Assembly (NCBI RefSeq): GCF_033097365.1
Contig: NZ_AP028461.1
Location: forward strand, 8,308,001-8,372,000
Origin: Actinoplanes sichuanensis
GTDB lineage: Bacteria > Actinomycetota > Actinomycetes > Mycobacteriales > Micromonosporaceae
DNA length: 64,000 nt
Reading direction: 5' to 3'
Position 1 is the stretch's first letter. Every line of letters starts with the position of its first letter. This document shows, piece after piece, positions 49,200 to 57,014 of the stretch. A program made the translations under genes and the position numbers. The notes beneath the pieces are model-generated. The model was not told where the DNA came from and searched no databases. It was given only the letters and a program-made list of their open reading frames with translations.

Positions 49200-49241
49200 A
49201 CCCAGGTTTCCGATTTCGAGGCTTCGGGTATCCGAGATGAC

Positions 49242-49385
49242 ATGGACCTTCTGCTTTGGATTCTCGCCGTAATCCTCGTGGTCGCCGGTGTTCTCGCGCT
49301 GTTCCGGCGGCAGATCCTCTGGGGTGTCGTACTGATCATCGTCGGTCTCCTGGTGGGCCCCGGCGGCGTCAGCATCTTCACCTGA
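49242..49385 (+). CDS. Small hydrophobic membrane protein
   Basis: 47 residues, two membrane helices (LLLWILAVILVVAGVLALF and ILWGVVLIIVGLLVG) joined by a basic FRRQ turn, ending PGGVSIFT. Small actinobacterial membrane proteins with this two-helix, GPGG-ending form are common and uncharacterised. It lies 42 bases after the phosphoesterase stop and before a strong hairpin, consistent with the end of a transcript. Confidence 0.7.
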   Translation: MDLLLWILAVILVVAGVLALFRRQILWGVVLIIVGLLVGPGGVSIFT

Positions 49386-49424
49386 TCGTCCTGAACTCCC
49401 TCGTCGAACCGCTCTCTCGATCCT

Positions 49425-49481
49425 GAACCGGGGTCGCCGCGGCTTGGTCCGAAACGGACACAGCCTCGGTGACCCCGGTTC
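49425..49481 (+). terminator. Branched terminator hairpin
   Basis: GAACCGGGGTC (49425-49435) pairs perfectly with GACCCCGGTTC (49471-49481). The enclosed arm contains a second hairpin (GGTCCGAAACGGAC-like). CTCTCTTTC follows, a weak pyrimidine tract. Confidence 0.65.
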
Positions 49482-49547
49482 TCTCTTTCGTGCGCCGCCG
49501 CACACAACGTGCGATGTACGCCCGCGGATATCTGACTCAATCCCCGC

Positions 49548-50522
49548 GTGGCTGACGTCCATCACTTCACCTACGGCGCTTACAACCCGATAGCCGCCTA
49601 CCTGCTGGCCTTCCTCGGCTCGTTCCTCGGTCTGCTCTGCACCGGCCGGGCCCGGGACGCCCACAACCGCAGCCGGCGCAACAGGTGGCTGGCGATCGCC
49701 GCGTTCGCGCTCGGCGGCGGCGGGATCTGGCTCATGCACTTCTCCGCGATGCTCGGCTTCGACGTGCCGGTCAGCCCGGTGCGGTACGACCTACCGCTGA
49801 CCCTGCTGAGCCTGGCCTTCTCGGTGGTCACGGTGGGCGTCGGCCTGATGATCGTCGGACACGGCGACCGCAGCGTCGCCAAGACCCTGGCGGCCGGGCT
49901 GCTCACCGGCGGCGGCGTGATCGCCATGCACTACACCGGCATGGAGGGCATCCGTCTCTCCGCGACCATCCACTACAACCTGGTCCTGGTCGTCGCGTCC
50001 GGCCTGATCGCGGTCGCGGCCAGCACCGTCGCCCTCTGGTTCGCCGTCTCGGTGCAGGGTTGGGCCCGGGTGACCGGCGCCGCCGCGGTGATGGCCCTCG
50101 CCGTCTGCGGCATGCATTACACCGGCATGGCCGCCATGTCGATCGAGCTGACGCCCGGTGCACCGCCCGCGGGTGGGGTCCGGCCGCTCACCATGCTGGT
50201 CCCGATCATCCTGATCACCACGGCCACCATCGTCGGCGTGGCGCTCAGCGCGCTGCAGGCGATGACCGAGGAGGAGTTCACCGACGGCGCCGGCAGCCCG
50301 AAACGGGGCGTGCACGCCGAGCCCCCGCAGCCGTGGACGGTGAAGCACACGTCGATGGGCGCGATGCGGCTCACCCCGGCCGCCCGGGCGGTCGCCGCCG
50401 GCCGGGCCGCCGGCGGCAGCCGTCCCTCTCCCGGGCCACGTCCCTCTCCCGGGCCACGTCCGTCCCCCCGGCCGTCACCCTCTCCGGCACAGGCCGCACC
50501 ACCGGCCACATCCGGCAGCTGA
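49548..50522 (+). CDS. MHYT-domain membrane sensor
   Basis: 324 residues with seven membrane helices. The three MHYT-type motifs are present: WLMHFSAM, AMHYTGM and GMHYTGM, proposed to bind copper and sense gases such as O2, CO or NO. No GGDEF, EAL or kinase domain follows; the C-terminal ~80 residues are disordered with three GPRPSP units. It may thus act as a stand-alone sensor or pass the signal to another protein. Confidence 0.88.
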   Translation: MADVHHFTYGAYNPIAAYLLAFLGSFLGLLCTGRARDAHNRSRRNRWLAIAAFALGGGGIWLMHFSAMLGFDVPVSPVRYDLPLTLLSLAFSVVTVGVGLMIVGHGDRSVAKTLAAGLLTGGGVIAMHYTGMEGIRLSATIHYNLVLVVASGLIAVAASTVALWFAVSVQGWARVTGAAAVMALAVCGMHYTGMAAMSIELTPGAPPAGGVRPLTMLVPIILITTATIVGVALSALQAMTEEEFTDGAGSPKRGVHAEPPQPWTVKHTSMGAMRLTPAARAVAAGRAAGGSRPSPGPRPSPGPRPSPRPSPSPAQAAPPATSGS

Positions 50523-50564
50523 TCGAAACCCATCCCCGCCCGCGATCCGGTATACCTGATCGAC

Positions 50565-51284
50565 ATGGCGCCAAGGATGCTGCTCTCGATGCCACTGCAC
50601 GCCATCACCGAGGTGTACGGCGAAGCCGGCCTGCGTGACCGATTCGCGCTGGAGGCCGAGTCCTTCCCGGCCGACGAGCGCAAACTGCTCGCCGAGGCCC
50701 TCGATCTGGCCTCCGATCTGCACGCCGCCGACCGCCGGGTGCGGGAGCCGTACCTGAACCATCTGCTCCGGGTCGCGATCCGGATCATCCGGTATTACCG
50801 GGTGCGCGACATCGACGTGCTGGTCGCGGCGTTGCTGCACGACGCGGTCGAGGACCATCCGGCCGAGCTGGCCGGGCTGGAGCCGGGCGCCTCGCACGCC
50901 GAGCTGACCGAGGCGGCGCTGGCCGAACTGGCCCGTCGCTTCAACCCGCGGGTCGCCGAACTGGTCCGGTCGGTCACCAACCCGGAGTACGACCCGGACC
51001 GCGACAAGCACGAGCAGTACCGGATCCACGTCGCGGAGAACCTGGAACGCGATCCGTGGGCCCGGGTGATCAAGATCTCCGACTTCACCGACAACGGTGT
51101 CGGCGTCATCCACACCACCCTGGAGAAGGCGACCAGCTCAGCCCGCAAGTACCGGCCGCTCGTGCCCAAACTGCGGGAACTCGTCGGGCGGCCGGACACC
51201 CCGCTGTCCACGCAGGCCAAGGAGCACATCCTGGACCAGCTGGACCTGGCCGAGGAGCGTTTCGCCGCGATCCTCGACGAGTAG
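50565..51284 (+). CDS. HD-domain phosphohydrolase (small SpoT-like)
   Basis: 239 residues. YLNHLLRVAIRI (first His) and LLHDAVEDHPAEL (the HD pair and ED) match the hydrolase half of RelA/SpoT and small alarmone hydrolases; DFTDNGVG supplies the later metal Asp and Asn. No synthetase domain. It could hydrolyse (p)ppGpp or a related nucleotide. A TATACC-like sequence lies seven or eight bases before ATG 50565. It precedes the alpha-glucosidase gene by 27 bases. Confidence 0.82.
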   Translation: MAPRMLLSMPLHAITEVYGEAGLRDRFALEAESFPADERKLLAEALDLASDLHAADRRVREPYLNHLLRVAIRIIRYYRVRDIDVLVAALLHDAVEDHPAELAGLEPGASHAELTEAALAELARRFNPRVAELVRSVTNPEYDPDRDKHEQYRIHVAENLERDPWARVIKISDFTDNGVGVIHTTLEKATSSARKYRPLVPKLRELVGRPDTPLSTQAKEHILDQLDLAEERFAAILDE

Positions 51285-51299
51285 GGGCGGAGCCCGAAC

Positions 51300-51305
51300 T
51301 ACCGT
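51300..51305 (+). promoter_or_regulatory. -10 element TACCGT, leaderless start
   Basis: TACCGT, six bases (GGGGCC), ATG 51312. Confidence 0.55.
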
Positions 51306-51311
51306 GGGGCC

Positions 51312-52919
51312 ATGCCTACTGACGCCTGGTGGCGGGACGCGGTCATCTACCAGATTTATCCCCGATCGTTCGCCGACGCGGACGGCGACGGCATGGGCGA
51401 CCTGCCCGGCATCACCGCCCGGCTGCCCCTGCTGCGGCGGCTCGGCGTCGACGCGATCTGGCTGTCGCCGTTCTATCCCAGCCCGCAGCACGACGCCGGT
51501 TACGACGTCGCCGACTACCGCGGCGTGGACAGCCGGTTCGGTTCGCTCGGTGACGCCGACAAGCTGATCGCCACCGCCCACGATCTGGGCCTGAAGATCA
51601 TCGTGGACCTGGTGCCCAACCACACGTCGAACGAGCACGAGTGGTTCCGGGCCGCCGTCGAGGCCGGGCCGGGCAGCCCGGAGCGCGAACGGTACATCTT
51701 CCGAGATGGTGACGAACCGCCCAACTCGTGGCAGAGCGTCTTCGGCGGATCCGCCTGGGAGCGGCTGCCGGACGGCCAGTGGTATCTGCATCTGTTCGAC
51801 GTCTCCCAGCCGGACCTCAACTGGGACCACCCCGAGGTACGGGCCGAGTTCCTCGACATCCTGCGGTTCTGGCTGGACCGCGGGGTCGACGGGTTCCGGG
51901 TGGACGTGGCGCACGGCCTGATCAAGGACGCCGACCTGACCGACTGGACCGCCCCGTCGGTGATCCTGGGCGGCCTGGATCCGGTCGGCCCGCCGCCACC
52001 GATGTGGGACCAGGAGGGTGTGCACGAGATCTACCGGCAGTGGCGGTCCGTGCTGGACGGCTATCCGGGTGGCCGCATCCTGGTCGCCGAGGCCTGGGTC
52101 CAGCCGGAGGAGCGGCTGGCCCGGTATGTGCGTCCGGACGAGATGCACCAGGCGTTCAACTTCCCGTACCTGGAGGCGCCCTGGTCGCCGGAGCCGCTGC
52201 GGGAGATCATCGACTCGTCTCTGGCCGCCAACGACGCGGTCGGTGCGACCACCACCTGGGTGCTCTCCAACCACGACGTGGTGCGGCACGCCTCCCGGCT
52301 CGGCTTCCCACCGGGTGAGGGCCGCAAACCGGGCATCGGCGTCGGCGACCCCCAGCCGGACAGCGCTCTCGGCCTGCGCCGGGCCCGCGCGGCCACCCTG
52401 CTGATGCTGGCGCTGCCCGGCTCGGCCTACCTCTACCAGGGCGAGGAGTTGGGGCTGCCGGAGCACACCACGCTGCCCGACGAGTTCCGCGAGGACCCGG
52501 CCTGGGAGCGGTCCGGGCACACCGAGCGGGGCCGGGACGGCTGCCGGGTGCCGATCCCGTGGGAGGCCGACGCGCCGTCCTACGGTTTCGGGCCGGCCGA
52601 CGCGAGCTGGCTGCCGCAGCCGAAGATCTGGGCCGAGTACGCGCTGGATCGCCAGATCGACGTGCCCGGTTCCACCTGGGAGCTGTACCGGTCGGCGCTG
52701 GCCACCCGGCGTGAACACGAGCTCGGCTCCGGGGAACTGGTCTGGCTGGCCGGTGACGAGGGCGCTCTGGCGTTCCGCAACGGCGACCTGACGGTGGTGA
52801 CCAACTTCAGCGCCGAGCCGGTGACGCTACCGCCCGGCGCCCGGGTCCTGCTGAGCAGCGAGCCCCTCGACGCCGACGGGCGGATCCCCACCGATGTGAC
52901 GGTCTGGTCGGTGTTCTGA
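51312..52919 (+). CDS. aglA: GH13 alpha-glucosidase/oligo-1,6-glucosidase
   Basis: 535 residues. The (beta/alpha)8 barrel has IIVDLVPNHTS (region I), GFRVDVAHGL with the nucleophile Asp (region II), ILVAEAWVQP with the acid Glu (region III) and WVLSNHDVVRH (region IV). These match the subfamily with QPDLNWDHPEVR, which removes alpha-glucose from maltose, isomaltose or trehalose-like substrates. No signal peptide, so cytosolic. A C-terminal beta-domain ends near residue 530. Its 3' end overlaps the convergent MFS gene by 93 bases. Confidence 0.93.
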   Translation: MPTDAWWRDAVIYQIYPRSFADADGDGMGDLPGITARLPLLRRLGVDAIWLSPFYPSPQHDAGYDVADYRGVDSRFGSLGDADKLIATAHDLGLKIIVDLVPNHTSNEHEWFRAAVEAGPGSPERERYIFRDGDEPPNSWQSVFGGSAWERLPDGQWYLHLFDVSQPDLNWDHPEVRAEFLDILRFWLDRGVDGFRVDVAHGLIKDADLTDWTAPSVILGGLDPVGPPPPMWDQEGVHEIYRQWRSVLDGYPGGRILVAEAWVQPEERLARYVRPDEMHQAFNFPYLEAPWSPEPLREIIDSSLAANDAVGATTTWVLSNHDVVRHASRLGFPPGEGRKPGIGVGDPQPDSALGLRRARAATLLMLALPGSAYLYQGEELGLPEHTTLPDEFREDPAWERSGHTERGRDGCRVPIPWEADAPSYGFGPADASWLPQPKIWAEYALDRQIDVPGSTWELYRSALATRREHELGSGELVWLAGDEGALAFRNGDLTVVTNFSAEPVTLPPGARVLLSSEPLDADGRIPTDVTVWSVF

Positions 52920-54290
52920 GGCGACCGCCAGCAGGGCGGCGTGCGTGTCGGCCATGTCCGCCGCCACCGTCCTGCTGGCCAGCCAGTACATGATGCCGGT
53001 GGGCACGAAGAAGACCTGGAAGGCGGCCAGCCCGACCGCGTAGTTCAGCGGCGGCGGGTAGGCCCCGGCCAGACTCGCGAAAGCGACCGCCACCAGCACG
53101 TTGCCGCCCGCCCGGCCGGCACCGTTGACCAGGTTGCCGAGGCTGTAGACGGTGCCCCGATGCTGCGGCGGGTTGACGTCGGCGATCATCGCGAACCAGT
53201 TCGGCGAGTTCGCCGACGTCAGCATCAGCGCGAACACCGCCACCACCAGGCAGAGCCCGACGGTCGGCTCGGTCACCACGTTGGCCAGCACACCACGGAT
53301 CACCGAGGCGGTCCCCTCACCGTCCGGCACGGTGATCTTCATAGGGACGAAGAACAACACCACATAGAGGGGTACGGCCGCCAGCACCCCGATCGACGCG
53401 ACGAGGGCACGGCCGCGGGGAGTACGCCGCTGCAACCGGTCCCCGGCCAGGCCGCCGAGGATCGACAGCGCCGCGCCGAGCTGGAAGAGCGTGGCGAACA
53501 CGCTGCCGATCAGCACCGCCGTGCCGGTGGTGTAGCCCTGATCCTCGGCCCGCGCCCGGAACAGCACCGGCAGCCACACCATCGAGCCGAACGCGATCTG
53601 TGCCGTCCCGCCCTGGAGGATCAGCCACACGTTGGTCCGCCGTTTCAGGATGACCGGCAGGTCCTCGTGGTGGATCCGCTCCTCGTAGTCGATGCCGGCC
53701 AACTCGGGCTGGCTGTCGCCGCGCGGCACGTTGAAGGTGAACAGGTACGCCGCGGTGGCGATCAGCCCGGCCGCCGCCGTCACCAGGAACGGCCGCCGCC
53801 AGTCGTCGTGCCCCAGGATGCCGCCGACCAGGGTGCCGGCCAGGGTGCCGACACCCTGTGACAGCCCCCAGAAGCTCATCACGAGGCCACGGCGCCGCGG
53901 TGAGATCAGGTCGCTGACCACCGAGAAGCTGACCGAGGCCACCCCGCCGAGCCCGAACGCGGCAAGCACCTGACCGGCCAGGAACGTGCCGTAGCCGCCG
54001 GCCAACCCGGACCAGGCGGTGCCGATCACCCAGATCACCGTGCCGGCCACCAGGACCGGTTTGCGATCGGTGCGGTCGCCCAGATAGGCGAACCCGATCG
54101 CGGCGACCGCGCTGATCAGGAACATGATCGTGGTGGACAGCGCGATGTGTGCCTCGGTGACGCCGAGTTCGACGCCGATGCTGCCGTAGAGCGGCGGGAC
54201 GATGCCGATCGCGATGTTGTCGAGAGCGGCGAGAACGACGAAGACCACCACGCTGTACACGCGGTGCGCCGTGCCACCCCTGCCCATCAC
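52827..54290 (-). CDS. MFS transporter
   Basis: 487 residues, 12 membrane helices. Motif A-like GFAYLGDRTDRKPVLV follows helix 2; LAAFGLGGVASVSFSVVSDLISPRRRG gives the helix 4/5 region. The family is close to spinster/ACS-like organic-anion or lipid transporters. The last ~30 residues (PDRHIGGDPPVGVEGLAAQ) lie over the end of the glucosidase gene on the opposite strand and may be read-through that tolerates both frames. The start is GTG 54290 because of the TAACCT six bases upstream; ATG 54287 follows immediately. Confidence 0.88.
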   Translation of the reverse strand: MMGRGGTAHRVYSVVVFVVLAALDNIAIGIVPPLYGSIGVELGVTEAHIALSTTIMFLISAVAAIGFAYLGDRTDRKPVLVAGTVIWVIGTAWSGLAGGYGTFLAGQVLAAFGLGGVASVSFSVVSDLISPRRRGLVMSFWGLSQGVGTLAGTLVGGILGHDDWRRPFLVTAAAGLIATAAYLFTFNVPRGDSQPELAGIDYEERIHHEDLPVILKRRTNVWLILQGGTAQIAFGSMVWLPVLFRARAEDQGYTTGTAVLIGSVFATLFQLGAALSILGGLAGDRLQRRTPRGRALVASIGVLAAVPLYVVLFFVPMKITVPDGEGTASVIRGVLANVVTEPTVGLCLVVAVFALMLTSANSPNWFAMIADVNPPQHRGTVYSLGNLVNGAGRAGGNVLVAVAFASLAGAYPPPLNYAVGLAAFQVFFVPTGIMYWLASRTVAADMADTHAALLAVASEHRPDRHIGGDPPVGVEGLAAQQDPGAGR

Positions 54291-54296
54291 CGGAGA

Positions 54297-54302
54297 AGGT
54301 TA
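54297..54302 (-). promoter_or_regulatory. -10 element TAACCT, leaderless start
   Basis: Minus strand: TAACCT, six bases (TCTCCG), GTG 54290. Confidence 0.55.
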
Positions 54303-54444
54303 GCGTCCGGCCGACTCTCGGCGCTGTCTCGGAGCACGCGCGACAGCCCGGCGGAGCAGCCGGGTTCGACCTGTTGTCGAAGCGTTCAGCGTCGGGTCAG
54401 CAGATCTTCGCCGGGCCGATCCGGGACGTGAGTGATCTGGACCG

Positions 54445-55569
54445 GTGATGATCGTCCGCGTCGCCAACTTCGTCCACGCCACCTCCGGCGGGCTACGCAC
54501 CGCGCTGCGCGAGCTCGGCCGGGGTTATCAGGCGGCCGGGCACGAGGCGGTACTGATCGTTCCCGGTGACCGGGCCGGCGAGGAGCAGACCCCGCAGGGC
54601 CGGGTGATCACGGTTCCCGGGCCGGTCGTTCCGGGGCTCGGCGGATACCGGGTGCTGCTGAACCGCGCGGCGGTGCGGGACGTGCTGAGACGACTGGGGC
54701 CGGACCGGATCGAGGTGCACGACCGCAGCACGCTGCGCTGGCTCGGGAGCTGGGCACGGCAGAACGGCGTCCCGTCGATGATGGTCTCCCACGAGAGCCT
54801 GGACGGGCTGCTGCGACTCTTCGGCCCGGGTGGTCCGGTCGCGCCGTGGGTCGCCGACCGGCTCAACGCACGGACCGTCGCGGCGTTCGACACGGTGGTC
54901 TGCACGACCGAGTGGGCGCAGCGGGAGTTCCTGCGACTCGGGGCCGCGCCGGTCCGCGTACCCCTTGGCGTTGATCTTGATCGGTTCTCGCCCGCCTCGC
55001 GGGATGCCGGATTGCGGACCGGGCTCGCCGGGACCACGTCGGTGATGCTGTTGCACTGCGGTCGTCTGTCGGCCGAGAAGGAGCCCGGGCTGTCGCTGAC
55101 CACGCTGGCCGCATTGCGGGCCGATGGAGTGGACGCGGTCCTGGTCGTGGCCGGGGACGGGCCGTTGCGCGCGGAGCTGTCGGCGGACGCGGAACGGCGG
55201 CGGCTGCCGGTCCGTTTCCTCGGTCACGTGAGCGACCCGCGCGGGCTGCTGGCCACCGCCGACGTGGTGCTGGCGCCCGGCCCGATCGAGACCTTCGGCC
55301 TGTCCGCTCTGGAGGCGCTGGCCAGTGGAACCCCGGCGGTGGTACGGGCGAGCAGCGCCCTGCCCGAGGTCGTCGGCCCGGCCGGAGTGGCCGCCGCCCC
55401 GGACGGGTTCGCCGCGGCGGTGCGGGACCTGCTGGCCCGCCCGGCCGCCGAACGGCGCGCGGCAGCCCGTACCCAGGCTGAAGGTTTCCCCTGGTCGAAT
55501 GCGGTGAACGGTTTTCTCGCCGGGCACGCTGGACTGGCGGCGCTGCCCGGAGGCAGCGCCGCCAGGTGA
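54445..55569 (+). CDS. GT4-family glycosyltransferase
   Basis: 374 residues, GT-B fold. The N-domain has VRVANFVHATSGGLRTALRELGRGY, acceptor side; the C-domain has VMLLHCGRLSAEKEPGL, VVAGDGPLRAEL, VRFLGHVSDPRGLLATADVVLAPGPIETFGLSALEALASGTPAV with the EX7E glutamates. It transfers a sugar from a nucleotide donor, retaining configuration; mannosyltransferases of phosphatidylinositol mannoside type are near relatives. GTG 54445 and ATG 54448 are both possible; TGATCT is six bases before the GTG. No other cell-envelope genes adjoin. Confidence 0.88.
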   Translation: MMIVRVANFVHATSGGLRTALRELGRGYQAAGHEAVLIVPGDRAGEEQTPQGRVITVPGPVVPGLGGYRVLLNRAAVRDVLRRLGPDRIEVHDRSTLRWLGSWARQNGVPSMMVSHESLDGLLRLFGPGGPVAPWVADRLNARTVAAFDTVVCTTEWAQREFLRLGAAPVRVPLGVDLDRFSPASRDAGLRTGLAGTTSVMLLHCGRLSAEKEPGLSLTTLAALRADGVDAVLVVAGDGPLRAELSADAERRRLPVRFLGHVSDPRGLLATADVVLAPGPIETFGLSALEALASGTPAVVRASSALPEVVGPAGVAAAPDGFAAAVRDLLARPAAERRAAARTQAEGFPWSNAVNGFLAGHAGLAALPGGSAAR

Positions 55570-57012
55570 TCAGTTGCCGATGTTCGCCTGCGGGCCGGCG
55601 TAGGTGGCCAGCAGTGCCGGAACGTCGGCCGCCGCGTCCAGGGTGTACGCGTAGAAGCTCTTCGGGTCGAAGGCCGAGCCGTTGGTCTGCTGCTTGCCCG
55701 ACGAGTTCTTCACGATGCTGCCGCTCTGCTTGAGCTGGGCGGCCGACGTGTCGTTGTAGAACGGGTTCACGACGTTGTCGAAGTAGCTGTTCTCCAGAAC
55801 CATCTTCGTGCCGCCGCGCGACAGGTTGCCGTACGACGTGATGTTCTGCAGGTAGTTGTTGTAGAGGTGCGCGTAGGCGACGTTGTCGGTGCTCGGGTTC
55901 CGCTGGTTGGTGCCCTTGATCCAGTTGTGGTGGATGGTCATCCGGGCGGTCACGTTCTCGGTCCAGCCGATGCCGAACGCCTTGTTGCCGGTCTCCAGGA
56001 CGTTCCAGGACACGGTCAGGTACGTGGTGTCCTTACGACTGTCGATCATGCCGTCGTTCATCCGGGTGATCTTGTTGTGGTCGATCCAGATGTGATCGGC
56101 CGTGTCCATCTGGATGCCGTCGTAGTCGTACGTCTTGTCGTCCGGGTCGTCGTCGGTCATCTGCGTGTCGCGGATGGTGAGGTTGCGGATGATGACGTTC
56201 TTGACGCCGGTGCCGAGGAAGAACCCGCCGCCGACGATCTCACCCTTGGTGCCGACGCCGACGATCGTCTTGTTCGACTTGACCTTGAGCTCGGTGCCCT
56301 TCGGGGTGATCGTGATCGGACCACCCACCTTGATCACGTAAGGCTCGGTCGCGGTGACGTACTTCGTCAGGTCGGCGAGGGTGGTGACGGTGACCGTGGT
56401 GCCGGCGGCGCCGCCGGTGGTGCCGCCCCCGGTCGAGGCGAAGCCGTCCGGAGTGGACGCCCAGGTGCGACCGGACGTGGTCCCGACCGGCGTGAACGCC
56501 CACTGCTTGTTCGAGTTCGCGGAGCAGGTCTCCTGGATGATCGCCGCACCGTTCTCGGTCGACGCGCCCTGGTCGGAGATGCACAGGCCGTTGCCGGCGT
56601 TGATGATCTGGAACGTGTCAGTGCCGGACGCCGCAAGCCTCCACTGCTGGTTCGTCTGCGAGCCGACACACGTGTACTGCTGGAGCTGGGCACCGGAGGT
56701 GGTCGACGCGGCCGGCACGTCGATGCACTTGCCGCTGTTGACGTTCTGGATCAGGAAGTTGCCGCCCGACGCCACCAGCTTGAACTGCTGCCACGTCGAG
56801 TTCGCGGTACAGCCCCACTGCTGCAGCAGAGCGCTGTTCGCGGTCGAGGCGGCCGGCACGTCGATGCACTTGCCGCTCTTCTTGACGATCAACTGGTAGG
56901 CGGTGCCCGCCGTCGGGGCGGTCGCCGCGTTCGACGGCATGATCGACCAGCCGACGAACGCGGTCGGGACGGCCAGGATCGCGGCGGCCAGCAGGATGCG
57001 CTTCTTCTTCAT
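55570..57012 (-). CDS. Secreted pectate lyase (PL1) with N-terminal ricin-B lectin domain
   Basis: 480 residues. Signal peptide (KKKRILLAAAILAVPTAFVGW) ending at NAA, then a ricin-type beta-trefoil (CBM13, ~33-180) with three repeats (YQLIVKKSGKCIDVP, FLIQNVNSGKCIDVP, FQIINAGNGLCISDQG). A Gly/Thr linker leads to a PL1 beta-helix (~205-480) with VGVGTKGEIVGGGFFLG, YDYDGIQMDTADHIWIDHN and TARMTIHHNWIKGTNQRNP. It cleaves polygalacturonate. ATG 57012 has GGTGGG upstream; the stop of the pectinesterase gene overlaps the TTG alternative at 57018. Operon with the pectinesterase. Confidence 0.92.
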   Translation of the reverse strand: MKKKRILLAAAILAVPTAFVGWSIMPSNAATAPTAGTAYQLIVKKSGKCIDVPAASTANSALLQQWGCTANSTWQQFKLVASGGNFLIQNVNSGKCIDVPAASTTSGAQLQQYTCVGSQTNQQWRLAASGTDTFQIINAGNGLCISDQGASTENGAAIIQETCSANSNKQWAFTPVGTTSGRTWASTPDGFASTGGGTTGGAAGTTVTVTTLADLTKYVTATEPYVIKVGGPITITPKGTELKVKSNKTIVGVGTKGEIVGGGFFLGTGVKNVIIRNLTIRDTQMTDDDPDDKTYDYDGIQMDTADHIWIDHNKITRMNDGMIDSRKDTTYLTVSWNVLETGNKAFGIGWTENVTARMTIHHNWIKGTNQRNPSTDNVAYAHLYNNYLQNITSYGNLSRGGTKMVLENSYFDNVVNPFYNDTSAAQLKQSGSIVKNSSGKQQTNGSAFDPKSFYAYTLDAAADVPALLATYAGPQANIGN

Positions 57013-57014
57013 GA

